From Auricularia sp. M13 (taxonomy: Eukaryota; Basidiomycota; Agaricomycetes; Auriculariales; Auriculariaceae), in contig CM073193.1 of NCBI GenBank assembly GCA_037042915.1, positions 4,402,001-4,466,000 on the forward strand: a stretch of DNA of 64,000 nucleotides, in the 5' to 3' direction. Made by a program: the position numbers and the translations under genes. The notes under the pieces are model-generated. The model was not told where the DNA came from and did not search any database. It saw only the letters and a list, made by a program, of their open reading frames with translations. How positions within the stretch are numbered: position 1 is the first letter of the stretch; every line of letters begins with the position of its first letter. Shown piece by piece: positions 34,733-45,577 of this stretch.

Positions 34733-37313
34733 ATGGAAACATCTGACACTGGCGCGAAACGCGTCAACACAATTGTGCAGGACGCCCGTTCAACCATCGA
34801 CGCCGACGTTTGGAAGAAGATTGCTGAGGACGACATCGTCGCGACCTCTACCGACGCCCTGAAGCGAATAGGGTGTCCCACAGAGAAATCTTTTGAACAC
34901 ACTATTACCGACCTTCTCAACCATATCAGCCGCCTGTACGTCCGGGAGGTCAGCGGCCGCGAGGACGACGCGGCGCCCGCCATCGTTTTTTCGGGCCGGG
35001 ACACGGAGGAGCTCGAGACCCCTGGAGACTACCTCCGTGCCCGCCACAGGCCCGACACGTCGGCCTTTATGGCCACCCTTGCGCTGTTGCGGCAGGCCCT
35101 GGACGCGACACCGAGCACGCCGTTCAGCGTCCAACAAGAGTGGTCGAACTTCATTGGAATTGGCGAGTGGTTGCCCAAAAAGACGAAAAATGGGAGGGTG
35201 GAAATTCGCTGGTATCTCGAACTGTGAAGCGTTACCGTCCTGACTTCAAGCCTGTATACGGCTTTTTCATCGAGAACGGGACGCTCTGGGTCATGTCGCA
35301 CAACGCCTGTGGAACCAAAGCATCTGACGCCGTCGAGCTCGACCATATCGATTCGTGGATCGCGTTCGTGGTCCACCTTTATCGCATTTACGACACACGC
35401 GATGCTCGCTTCGAACCTTTGACCGATACCGACGACGCTCGCACACGCTGGCGCATCCGCACGGACGAAAACAGCATCTCGACCTTCCGTCCTTTTGACG
35501 CCGGCCCTTCTCCAGGGCGAGTCACTTGGCTTTCATTCGAGCAGCACGATTCATCGCCGCAGCTCGCTCGCGGATTCCTAAAAATGTCCAAGACACATCG
35601 GCACGTTGCAACGAGTCGGATATGCTAAACTTGGCACACAAAGACGGCTGGGTCCCTGGGCTCGTTCGACCGCGATCGACTCAACGCGACATCTCCGATT
35701 TCGTCTGCGCCGACGACTCTGCTGGTCCCCCCAAGCGCGTGAAGGAGATGATACACCTCGCGAGCATAGGCGAACCGTTGAGTCAATGCAGATCGGTTCT
35801 CCACCTATTCAAGGTCATCTTCGACGCGATAGGAGGTGGGCATTCTGCTTATGCTCGCCCAGATTCTTATTATTTGGCAGTGCACGACGATCTGCTCGGT
35901 CTGGACATCCTGCATCGCGATATGAGCTGGTATAATATCCTTTGCAACCCGTGGCACGATCCCGAAACCCTCAAAATCAAGAACGTAAAATCTGGAACCC
36001 CCTCCATCGACTTTATATTGTATGTGCCGCCTCGGCTGCCGAAGTCTTGCTTACACATTCTAGGAGTGGCAAGGACAGCGCACCGTGTGCTCTTGTACTC
36101 GACCTCGACCATGCGGCACTCATGAAAGAGCTGTACTCCAAGGAATTCAAGGTCCATGAAGATAAATTTGTATGTCACTTAAAAATGCCGCCCACCAGTC
36201 TTTTACTCTCCTGCAGGGAACTCCTATGTTTGTAGCTACCGAGATGTCTTGTCCAGAATCAGTTCGTTTTACGTTACCCAATCGTTCGCTGTTGGACCGT
36301 CTTCGCGCCATCGACGCCTACCCAGAATTGGTCGGCAGGGCATTTCCACGGGGGACGCTGGCTTCATGGACGCATTCATGCGCGTATTCCGCCTGGAATG
36401 CGAGCGCGCTAGGAACTTGGCAAAAGTCATCCGCCTCGACCCTCGCGAGGTCCTACATCGGCCGCGTCACGACATGGAATCTATCTTCTGGGTGATCTTT
36501 TGAGCACTTCTGCGCGCATGGCCAATCTCCGCGTTGCCCGCCGATGAGTACTCAGATCATGACCTTTGCGCGGTGGGAAATGGCATGCTCAAGCACCGAC
36601 TGGGCTTTGACTTTACTCGCGCCTATTATATGCCAGACCCCCCAGTACGGGCTTTCCACCCTATGCTCGCCAAGTACGGGCCCCTCATTGAGGACATGGC
36701 AACATATCTTTGCATCCCATGGCATCTCTATTCGACTACGGTACCCGAACTGCCGCCCAATCATGCACATATCGCCTTTCGTCGCATGCTTCTAGTGGAA
36801 ATATACCAGCTCTCCGACAGCAACGCCGCAGACGACATCTTATTTGATCGGAAGGTTCCACGAAGCATTCCGAGTCGCTTTCCTTGGAGGAATAAACCGC
36901 GAGATTATGCCACGAATAAACCGGTGCCGACGGAGCCGGACCCTGAGACCGACTTACTAGATTCTTCAACCGTAACTTCCTCGCAATCGGCCCGAGAGTC
37001 TGCCACGGAGGACACTTCCCAAGTCCAGCAAGTCACTCGTGCATCCGACCCTTCTCTGGGCAGTGACTCGGTCACAATCGCTTGCTCGACTAGCGAACCT
37101 GCAGCGTCCAAACAAGGTTTCAAACGAACCTTCGGCTCTCGTGACTCCGAGGACGCTGGCAGTGATCACGACACTCAGCCGCTGAACAAGCGAGCAAGAG
37201 TGATGACTTTGAAGACAGGAGCAGGTCCCGATATTACTGCACTCATTGACGCATTCTGGGCTGACCGCACACTTTGGTTTGGAGGGATTGATCGTTCGTC
37301 AGACCTGGAGTAA
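34733..37313 (+). pseudogene. FunK1-type fungal protein kinase, copy 2, several lesions
   Basis: Colinear with the kinase at 17867-20561. N-terminal lobe METSDTGAKRVNT onward; catalytic loop HRDMSWYNIL; metal-binding DLDHAA; GTPMFVATEM; PRHDMESIFWVIF; tail rich in Ser/Thr/Asp. Lesions read against copy 1: a shift at about 35224 (WYLEL then VKRYRPDF in another frame), a shift at about 35593 (FLKMS then QDTSARCNESDML), a shift at about 36350 (GRAFP then GDAGFMDAF), and a stop TGA at 36501-36503 where copy 1 has Trp (TGG) in the WILLWGLARA block. Splice sites around 35834-35880 and 36019-36064 remain canonical. Not expected to encode an active kinase. Confidence 0.85.
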
Positions 37314-37558
37314 TATTACGAATGAACAATATTCCGTCTGTGGTTTCTTCTGTTTTGTAAGCGAAGCTCTCACTGCAATTGATTTGTACGAATGTAGTTG
37401 ACGTCAAGAGGAACGAGTTCCACTTGAAGCTGAGACCAGGCTAGCAAAGGAAGGAAGCCGCACAGCCAAGACATCATTTGCGAGCGATCTAATCAGAAAA
37501 CCAAGACACGGAAAACTGTTTGAGGGGCAGACATGATGAAACTATGAGAGTGCTCATC

Positions 37559-38949
37559 TTAAGCCGGGACGATTCCACGATCAGCTGCAGATGGGACAGT
37601 GGCAATGAGGACGATGGCTCCATACACGACGTCGCAGGAAGCCTCGTTTCCACACGCTCCGTAGTGAGTTCCGACCTCCGTGCTGCTGCTGCGGGGCAAA
37701 ATCCAGACCAAGTCCTTGCCACCGCGGGAGGGGGTCGTCTGAATCAGAGTCATAGTAATTGTCTTCGCCATCCTCGATGACCTCCAGCTGTCCACCGAAG
37801 CTCTCCTGCAGGACCTCGTCAACGTCCTCGACATTGTCATCGCCCGTCCAGAGACAGGGAACCATGTAGACCCCGCCGCCGTAGTCCGAACAGTCGTAGA
37901 CCACATTCAGCCGGGGCTCGAGACCGGCCTTCCGCGCCGTGGCGAACAGCGCGTGGTCGTTGCCCTTGAGTGTCCGACGCAGGTCCCGCAGGAACGCGTG
38001 CGAGTCGCTCTCCGCGCTCGCCGGGATCGGATATCTGTGCCGCAGGCCGAAGCCGAGGCGCCCGCCGTTAGGCATGAACGACTTGTCCGCGAGCAGGGTC
38101 TGGAAGGCGGCGGCCAGTTCGCTGGGCGGCGAAGGGCGGACATCTGCTTTTTGCGAGGTGAAGTAGAGATTGTAGGTGAGCGTGACGCGGTGACCGGAGG
38201 TGACAGGCAAGACTTCGTGCTCCACGTCGCTGAAGAACGCCGCCCAGAAGACTTGGTGGGGAGACTCGAATTTGGAGGTATTGCTGGTCTTGTGTTCGAC
38301 TTCCTGCCCATCGTGACGCAGCATTAACGAACCGCCTTCGTGTTCAGTCGCGAAGGTCAGAACAATCGAGCCGAACATGGTCTCGCTCCTCGGCGTGTCG
38401 CAATGGGCCTTGAAGAATGAACCAGGGCCTGCACCAGACGTCAGATACTTATTCCTGCAAACGCTATGATTCGCGGCACGCACTGTAAACGTTGAGTTTA
38501 TACAACTCGGCCTTGATAAAGCGCGCTTCGTCTTGCCAGCCGAAAAGTTCAGCGTTGACAACGTCGAGCAGTCCGGATCCCGTCAGGTCAAGGTTCAGAG
38601 CGAAATCCTGATTGTCCAACTTTCCAGCCTTGCGATAAGTTTCGTCGAGCACGTCCGTCTGGCCTCTTCCAAACGTCGCGGGCTGGCAGGCTGCAGCCAG
38701 GTTCTCCAGCTCTGCGGTGGACGCCGCATCCTTGCTAAGATTCAGACGACGGCAACTAAGGATCACGAGCGGTCAAGAGAAGCTGGCGAGCAGGACTGGG
38801 AGTGCTATACCTAGGCTCCCGTCCATAGAAGAGATGTAACTGCGATGGGCAAACGTCCACAGTCCCTGGCAGTAGAAAGGTTTTGGAACGACGAGGGCGT
38901 CCGTCAGCAGCTTGCGCTGAGAATCGGTGACGAGGACTGCGTCCGTCAT
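37559..38949 (-). CDS. Fe(II)/2-oxoglutarate dioxygenase-like protein, copy A, with one frameshift
   Basis: Starts MTDAVLVTDSQRKLLTDALV. The core contains FFKAHCDTPRSETMFGSIVL, with the His-x-Asp iron pair, then EGGSLMLRHDGQEVEH and SDVEHEVLPVTSGHRVTLTY (distal His and Arg region), as in prolyl-hydroxylase-like fungal proteins; substrate unknown. Further C-terminal blocks are LRHRYPIP, VYMVPCLWTG and DLVWILPRSSSTEVGTHYGA. Two introns: after exon 1 and before GPGSFF. Near 37715-37735 the frame shifts between DDPLPRW and KDLVWILP; the copy at 43680-45057 is in frame at that point. TATA box TATTTATACC (plus-strand reading) at 38999-39008, 50 bp upstream. Inverted duplicate of copy B. Confidence 0.75.
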
Positions 38950-39002
38950 GGTCGAGGGTCAGGGACAGTTGCCGCTTCCTTGTCCAGCACTAGCAGCAGT
39001 AT

Positions 39003-39736
39003 TTATACCTGCTCGGCTATGATTTCGTGAAGTTGCCACAATTTTTTCGAGTCAGGGCGCGCGGATCTGACGCCTGCTAGGCGAGTTGTGGCGGAAGTGT
39101 CTTTGCATGGCGGCGATGACATGTGAAGTGGAGAGGAAGAGAGGTTTGGATTTGACAGTTCAGAATCCGACAACACGTCTTTCACATCGAATTTTACGTC
39201 TCGTGGGACCGAACGTTCTACCCTCTCCTTGAGGGCCTGTGCCATGGCCTCAAAGCCGCGCTGCACCTTTGCGCCCGTAAACCATTTGACAAGATACGCC
39301 CCAAATCGACCGAAAGCCTCCATGGACTCGTAAACAGTCCGTTTCGAGCCATCCTCCTCCTCGATCTCCGTCAAAGCTATCCAGCGCCCCGTACTAAGGA
39401 ACCACTTCGGAAACTGGCTGCTCTCCCACCGCGCGACGTGCGCGTCGTGGTCGAAATGCGTGATATCGAACTTGAGCGCCTGCCCGCCGGTGCCCGCGAG
39501 TTTGGGCGGGAGGTTCACGCGCGAGACGAGCTTATGACCCGCGCACGGCAGCGTGCCCGGTGGGAGCTCGGCGCCGGAGGCGTCGAAATGCGGAACGAGC
39601 GCACGAAGGGGTTCCAGTCAACGTAGTTTGCAGTGTCGAGGAGCACGGCCCAGACGTCCGCTGCTGGCGCGGCAATTGTGCATTCGGCGTGCACTCTGAA
39701 GACGTGCGGCCCTGGTTCTGGTATCTTGGATGTCAT
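39003..39736 (-). CDS. SRPBCC / polyketide-cyclase-like protein, copy 1, with one frameshift
   Basis: START-like hydrophobic-ligand fold protein. N-terminus MTSKIPEPGPHVFRVHAECT, then APAADVWAVLLDTANYVDWN and PFVRSF. After about 39585 the frame is lost by one base and resumes as DASGAELPPGTLPCAGHKLV, PPKLAGTG and FDHDAHVARWE, VYESMEAFGRFGAYLVKWF. Copy 2 next door is uninterrupted at the same place, so one base is missing here. The C-terminus is extended by about 55 residues compared with copy 2 and runs into the duplicated oxygenase promoter flank. Function unknown; relatives bind or cyclise polyketides or lipids. Confidence 0.7.
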
Positions 39737-40017
39737 GGCGGTTCTGCTGTCGCTGAACAGTGGAGGTGGACCGTCGTGACGCTTGGCAACCGTTTATTGG
39801 ACCCAGTGAGTTCTGACGCCCGACGTCAGGCCGTGCCACTGTCAGCTGGTTTGTCCCAAACTTGTGCAAACCGAACGTGAGCGCCGCGGAGATCGCGTCC
39901 AGATAGCAAACCGACTGCTTGGTCATTGGGAATGCTGAGTAGACATTGTACATCTGCAGGATAACAGACCATGCATCCATCCAGAAAGAGACAGCACAAG
40001 AGATCCCGAGAAAGAGT

Positions 40018-40557
40018 TCAGGTGGACGCAGAATGCTCCATCCGCGTTTTCAGAGACTGGGCCATGGCGTCGAAGCCGCGCTGGACGTTGGCGCCGACGA
40101 ACCACTTGACGAGATACGCGCCGAGACCGTGGAAAGTCTCCATCGACTCGTAGACCGTCCGCTTCGAGCCGTCCTCGAGTTCCTCCTCAGTGAGCACGGA
40201 CCATCTGACCGTTCTGAGGAACCAGGACGGGTAATCGTTGTTCTCCCAGCGCGCACGGTAGGCATCGTGGTCAAAGTGTGAGATGTTGCACTTGACGGGC
40301 TGGGTGCCCTCGCCGGCGAGCTTGGGCGGTATATTGGTGCGCATGACGAGCTTATGGCCCGGGACGGGGAGGGTACCGGGCTCGACGTCGGCGCCGGACG
40401 CGTCGACGAGGCGCATCGAACGCACGAATGGGTTCCACTCGCCGTAGGTCGCAAAGTCCAGCAGCGCGGCCCAGACGTCCGCCGCGGGCGCGTTAATTGC
40501 GGCCTGGCACTGGACCTTGAATACATGCGGCCCTGGCGCGGGCAGCCTGGACGGCAT
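40018..40557 (-). CDS. SRPBCC / polyketide-cyclase-like protein, copy 2, 179 aa
   Basis: Intact single-exon frame from MPSRLPAPGPHVFKVQ to KTRMEHSAST. Contains the family start APAADVWAALLDFATYGEWN, central PPKLAGEGTQPVKC and HFDHDAYRARWEN, and a C-terminal helix GAYLVKWFVGANVQRGFDAM. Length matches single-domain SRPBCC proteins. No signal peptide. Tandem to copy 1 (280 bp apart), and divergent from RRN3 with only about 100 bp between start codons, so they may share a promoter. The ligand is unknown. Confidence 0.75.
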   Translation of the reverse strand: MPSRLPAPGPHVFKVQCQAAINAPAADVWAALLDFATYGEWNPFVRSMRLVDASGADVEPGTLPVPGHKLVMRTNIPPKLAGEGTQPVKCNISHFDHDAYRARWENNDYPSWFLRTVRWSVLTEEELEDGSKRTVYESMETFHGLGAYLVKWFVGANVQRGFDAMAQSLKTRMEHSAST

Positions 40558-40660
40558 TTCGCAGTGGCAGGGACGATCCTGGGAATAGACGCCGGCAGAG
40601 CCACCGGTCCCGGCCGACGAAATTTTCGCCAGTCATCGTCGGTTGCGCCGGCACGCGAGC

Positions 40661-43006
40661 ATGTTCGTCCACGCCAGGGCCTCGCCGTTTAACCAGCGTC
40701 CCGTCAAGCACGCCCCCGACATGCGCCAGCCGTTCGAGTACCAGCACAAGCTCCAGCCAGGCCTCAAGGAGGCGACCAACAAGCCGCCCTCGTCGCCGGC
40801 ACCGTCCAGCCCGACGTCGGCGTCCAAGGAGTCCATTCTGCTCCTCAGGCCCATCGCGACCAACTCGCGCATCAAGCAGCACAAGAACCTGTACCTCGTC
40901 TTTGTCAATAATGCGCTGGAGCAGAAGTCAAGGGTACGCGGGTCACCGTGGCTTGTGCGCCACATTGAGGCTCAGCGCTTGCAGGGAATATCTGAGCCCT
41001 ACGACGAGCTCGTGGGCCAGTTCAGCATGAAGAGCATTGAGGACGGCGTCACGACGACCCACCAGCTGCGGCAATGGCTGAACGCGCTCTCGCATGTCGT
41101 CTCGCAGCTCGGCCGATCGCATGCATCCCTCGTGGACGCCGTCGTCGCGCTGCCCTGGTTTACGATGGACGAGAACCTCGTCAAGACGTACAAGAACTTC
41201 ATTGGCATGCTCGTCAGCGCACGGCCCGAGTATCTGCGCACCGTCCTCGACAAAACAGTCCAATGCCTCACGTACCGTGCGCACCCTCATGCCCAACCCC
41301 GAACCATTCGCTCATATGTCGCCGTCCAGAATCTGGTCTTCGGCCGCGCGGCGACCAGGATGAAATACCTCTCACCCGCCGCGCGATGTTCGACAGGCTG
41401 CATGCATTGTTGCAGTCGCTCCTCGAGCTCATACCCACGCTCCCGTCAACGCTGCAACCCTTGCTGGTGCAGCATTTTCCGCACAAACGACAGAACCGAC
41501 TGTCGCATTTAACATACATTCGCAACATTCTACACATAACACATTACTGCCCTGAGGTCGCCGAAGACATCATCGCCACTATCATTGACAGGGCGATACA
41601 AATCGACGTACGTGGGTGATCTGCAGCCGCTGGATTGCTGCTGAACACTATCTAGGTTGAGATACAAGTCGAGATGGAGGAACTGGAGGCCGAGGGCGCT
41701 GCCCCCGATCCAGGTGACATATTCACGCTCGACCCGTTCGAAAATGTCGTCGGCGAGAACGAGCCGCTGTCCGACTCGGACGACGACGACGAAGGCGACG
41801 TCAACGACGCGCTCAGCGATATTTCGTCAGAGGCAGAAGAGTTTGAAGATGGCCCGAAAGCGGAGGAGGAGCGCGACCTCGGCCACATCCAAGAGATGGT
41901 CACGAAGCTCGACGCAATCCTCAAGCTCGTATTCGAGCACTTCAACCGCCTTCAATCCAGCATCCTGTCCTCCTCGCCCGACGACCGGGAGGCGCTGCTC
42001 GACGCGCGGCGCTCGCAGTTCCTCAGCCTGCTGACGATTTTCGACACCACGATCCTGCGCACGTTCAAGAGCCGGTACACGCAGTTCGTCGTATTCTGGT
42101 ACGCCTCGCTCGACGCCGAGTTCGCGGATCTCTTCCTCGGCATGCTCGTCGCGCGCGCGCTGCGCGAGCACGCCGCGCCCCCCGTCGCACGCGCCGCCGC
42201 TGCGAGCTACATCGCGAGCTTCGTCAGCCGCGCGCTCTTCATCGGCCGCGCGGCCGCGCGCAAGGTCACCGAGCTCTTCTGCACCTTCCTCACACACCAT
42301 CTGGCGCTTGTCGAGGAGGACCCCACGGCCGTTAGGCAGCACATGGTGTTCTATGCTGCCGCGCAGGCCGTGTTTCTGATATTCTGCTTCCGCTGGCGCG
42401 ATCTGCTGCTCGAGGACGAGGAGGAGCTCGACGAGGACATGGAGATCGCCATCGGTGCCGGGCACCCGCGCAAGCGGCGCTGGCTGCCGGAGCTCGACGT
42501 TATGCAGCGCGTCGTGTCGTCGCCGATGAACCCGCTCAAGGTGCGCGCCTGCCTTTTCTGCCTGCCTTCAAGATGACGCTCACACGCGCGGAAATATGCA
42601 GGTCTGCTCGCAGAACGTCGTGAACCAGTTCGCGCGCGTCGCGCAGCACACGGACTTCCTCTACTGCTACCCAATCATGGACGGCACCGCGACGCCGCAC
42701 GGCGAGGGCGCCGGGGCGTTCATCTGGCGGGACGGCGCGCAGGAGGAGGTGCACAGCTTCTTCCCGTTCGACCCGTACGCGCTCCCGCTGTCCGCGACGT
42801 TCGTCCAGGGCATATACCGCGAGTGGTCCGCCGTCGCCATTGACGATGGCGAAGACGACTCGGAGGACGAGGACGAGGACGAGGACGATGCGGACGGGCG
42901 CCGCCCGGAGACGCCCGATGCGACGGCCATGCTTGGCGCGAGCTTTGGCGGGATGAGCATCAGCCCCCAGCAGCCGCGCGTGCTGGCGCTCGCGGCGAAG
43001 CCGTGA
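40661..43006 (+). CDS. RRN3: RNA polymerase I transcription initiation factor RRN3 (TIF-IA)
   Basis: Recruits Pol I to rDNA promoters. HEAT-like helical protein: LRQWLNALSHVVSQLGRSHA, PWFTMDENLVKTYKNFIGML, then RRAMFDRLHALLQSLLELIP, STLQPLLVQHFPHKRQ, YIRNILHITHYCPEV. An acidic loop (PLSDSDDDDEGDVNDALSD) precedes LLTIFDTTILRTFKSRYTQF and VVFWYASLDAEFADLFLGML; then AAAASYIASFVSRALFI and FCFRWRDLL. Ends with a very acidic stretch (EDDSEDEDEDEDDADG). Introns: 40934-40984, one after CLTY near 41275 (needed for YQSGLRP), one near 41610-41655 and one near 42541-42600. The start is the first ATG in frame; a later ATG at 40721 is possible. Intact. Confidence 0.88.
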
Positions 43007-43679
43007 TTCCAGTCAGTTGGCGAGGGTTGGCTGACTTGTGGCGCTGGTCCAGCAGACCATGCGTGTTCCATGACGCACTGCCGTGCGGGCTTCTGACAAT
43101 GAGGCCTGCCGGATATTGCACTTCCTCGCACTGCTCCGCCGCTAGGGACGGAGAAAGGAGGATACATCAGTTAGTTAGATACTGTCATCGTGATATGGTG
43201 TGTAACAGTAAGTAGGACAGAAGCACATACATATGGTCTGTAAACGGAGGATTCCTGTCAGATCAATTCATGAACTCTCCATGTCGATGGTTGACTGAAG
43301 GTATGTACCAGAAGTTTGGCCGTAACGTTATAACGTGAATTACGCCAGACTTCTCGCACGATCTCAACTGGAATGAGGAAGGAAGGAAGGAAGTCTACGA
43401 CCTTCTGAAACGTCGGGCTCCAAAATTCGAAGCTTCAACTTGCGCCGCGGAGTCCGACTCTTGCGTCTCGCCTGCTTTGGTCTTGCTGGCCACTTCACCC
43501 TTCACGTCCTACGCGATAGGATGATAACGCTGCTCAGCTCGCTTAACAGGCGTCGGGGCCGCGCCCGTTGACTCCAAAATGTGGCAATTTTTACGAAATC
43601 ATAGCCGAGCGAGGTATATGTACTGTGCACCGCGCTGGCCAAGGAGAGCGCGACTCCCCGACCCTCTCGAGCCTCGATC
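43007..43679. other. Intergenic region, RRN3 to oxygenase copy B
   Basis: Holds a short GGAA microsatellite (about 43374-43393). Its right end (from about 43570) is the inverted-duplicate promoter of the oxygenase, where the TATA of copy A is changed to TATATG (43612-43620). Confidence 0.5.
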
Positions 43680-45057
43680 ATGACGGACAAAGTCCTCGTC
43701 ACCGATTCTCAGCGCAAGTTGCTGACGGACGCCCTCGTCGTTCCAAAACCTTTCTACTGCCAGGGACTGTGGACGTTTGCCCCGTCGCAGTTGCATCTCT
43801 TTTATGGACGGGAACCGAGGTACGACGCAACCACTGTCATCCCCAGGCTTCTGTTGACATTGCCTCGTCTGCAGTTGCCGTCGCCTGAACCTTAGCAAGG
43901 ATGCGGCGTCCACCGCAGAGCTGGAGAACCTGGCTGCAGCCTGCCAGCCCGCGACGTTTGGGAGAGGCCAGACGGACGTGCTCGACGAAACCTATCGCAA
44001 GGCTGGAAAGTTGGACAATCAGGATTTCGCTCTGAACCTTGACCTGGCGGGATCCGGACTGCTCGACGTGGTCAACGCTGAACTTTTCGGCTGGCAAGAC
44101 GAAGCGCGTTTCATCAAGGCCGAGTTGTACAAACTCAACGTTTACAGTGCGTGTCGCGAATCGTAGCGTTTGCTGGAATAAATATCTGACGTCTGGTGCA
44201 GGCCCTGGTTCATTCTTCAAGGCCCATTGCGACACGCCGAGGAGCGAGACGATGTTCGGTTCGATCGTGCTAACCTTCGCGACTGAACACGAAGGCGGTT
44301 CGTTGATGCTGCGTCACGATGGCCAGGAAGTCGAACACAAGACCAGCAACACTTCCCACTTCGAGTCTCCCCACCAAGTCTTCTGGGCAGCGTTTTCAGC
44401 GACGTGGAGCACGAAGTCTTGCCTGTCACCTCCGGCCACCGCGTCACGCTCACCTACAACCTCTACTTCACATCGCAAAAGGCAGATGTTCGCCCTTCAA
44501 CGCCAGACGACCTGCTGGACGCCTTCAAGACCGTGCTGGCCGATCCGTCGTTCATGCCCGATGGCGGGCGCCTCGGTTTCGGCTTGCGGCACAGGTATCC
44601 CATCCCGGCGGACGCGGAGAACGATTCGTGCACGTTCTTGCGAAATTTGCGTCGATCGCTCAAGGGCAACGATCACGCTCTATTCTCCACGGCGGCGAAA
44701 GTCGGTCTCCAGCCGGCGTTGCATGTGGTCTACGACTATTCGGGCTGCAACGGGGTGGTCTACATGGTGCACTGTATTTGGACGGGCGGGCACAACGTTG
44801 AGTCTCTCGCAGAGACACTTGATGAGGATTTTGGCAGTGACCTGGAGTATCTCGAACCTGAAGACGACCCTCCCCATTGGAGGGATAGGACCCCGGTCCA
44901 GGACTTGGTTTGGATTTTGCCTCGCAAGAGCAGTACGGAGGTCGGCACCCACTATGGAGCGTGTGGGAACGAAGCTTCCTGCGCCGTCATCTATGGAGCC
45001 ATCGTCCTCATTGCCAATGTTCCGTCTGCAGCCGATCGTGGAATTGCCGCGGCTTGA
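43680..45057 (+). CDS. Fe(II)/2-oxoglutarate dioxygenase-like protein, copy B, with one frameshift
   Basis: Inverted paralogue of 37559-38949, starting MTDKVLVTDSQRKLLTDALV. Keeps FFKAHCDTPRSETMF (iron pair), EVEHKTSNTSHFESPHQVFW, GHRVTLTYNLY and an intact C-terminus DLVWILPRKSSTEVGTHYGA ending DRGIAAA. One base is missing at about 44391-44398: copy A has GCGTTCTTCAGCG where this copy has GCGTTTTCAGCG, shifting the frame between VFWAAF and SDVEHEV. So each copy is broken at a different place. Introns: GT at about 43824 to AG 43895, and about 44151-44202 before GPGSFF. Confidence 0.75.
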
Positions 45058-45421
45058 AGTTGATATAATATGAGGGCACTCGCGGCGGCCAACGTGTACC
45101 TGCATGTGTCTTCCGCCTGGACGGCCAGCACGTCTCCCGTATGGCCTCGAATTTATCGCTCGTGATCAATTAGCAAATTCGTATTGAAGCTTCCTTCCTG
45201 GTTGCTGCAGAGATCGCCAAGACGAAATACAGATACAGTTATATGGAGTAGTATGGAAAGTGCCTAACTTTAGTGCCGATGGGCCTGGCTCTTATTCTCA
45301 GCGCGGCCATATGGGTGCGCGCGGATGAGTTTTCGCCTCTGGGCATGACATGTGGCTGTGTGCAACTCCGCATCTTGCTCTTGACCGCTGGACATGGAAC
45401 TTCATTATTATATGTTTGTAT

Positions 45422-45577
45422 GGGTCGCATGTCAGCGACCTTGTCTGGATATTGTACCGCGACAGCAGCACAAGGGTCCCCACCCACTACGCTGCATGCG
45501 GCAACGATGCTTCGTGCGACGTTCTTTATGGGCTCATTGCTACAGTACCTCCTGCTGAGACTCGCCTGGCCTCATAG
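45422..45577 (+). pseudogene. C-terminal relic of a third oxygenase copy
   Basis: The frame reads SDLVWILYRDSSTRVPTHYA, CGNDASCDVLYGLIATVP and ends ETRLAS, matching the last 50 residues of copies A and B. Nothing upstream matches the catalytic core, so only the 3' end is present. Orientation is the same as copy B, 370 bp beyond its stop. Confidence 0.75.

Larger units (their letters stand above)
37559..45057. repeat. Inverted duplication flanking the SRPBCC pair and RRN3
   Basis: About 1.45 kb at 37559-39050 (gene plus promoter) is the reverse complement of 43570-45057 with high similarity, especially across exons 1 and 2 (for example 38480-38720 against 43910-44150). The 4.6-kb interval holds two SRPBCC genes and RRN3. 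Confidence 0.85.

Noticed and set aside
43374-43393. GGAA run as a possible functional repeat or CRISPR-like array
   Set aside because: Simple microsatellite with no spacers; CRISPR arrays are not expected in a fungal nuclear genome.
37559-45057. Secondary-metabolite gene cluster (oxygenases plus SRPBCC proteins)
   Set aside because: No polyketide synthase, peptide synthetase or terpene synthase core enzyme lies in the window, and the oxygenases and one SRPBCC copy are broken; duplication of small genes explains the block better.
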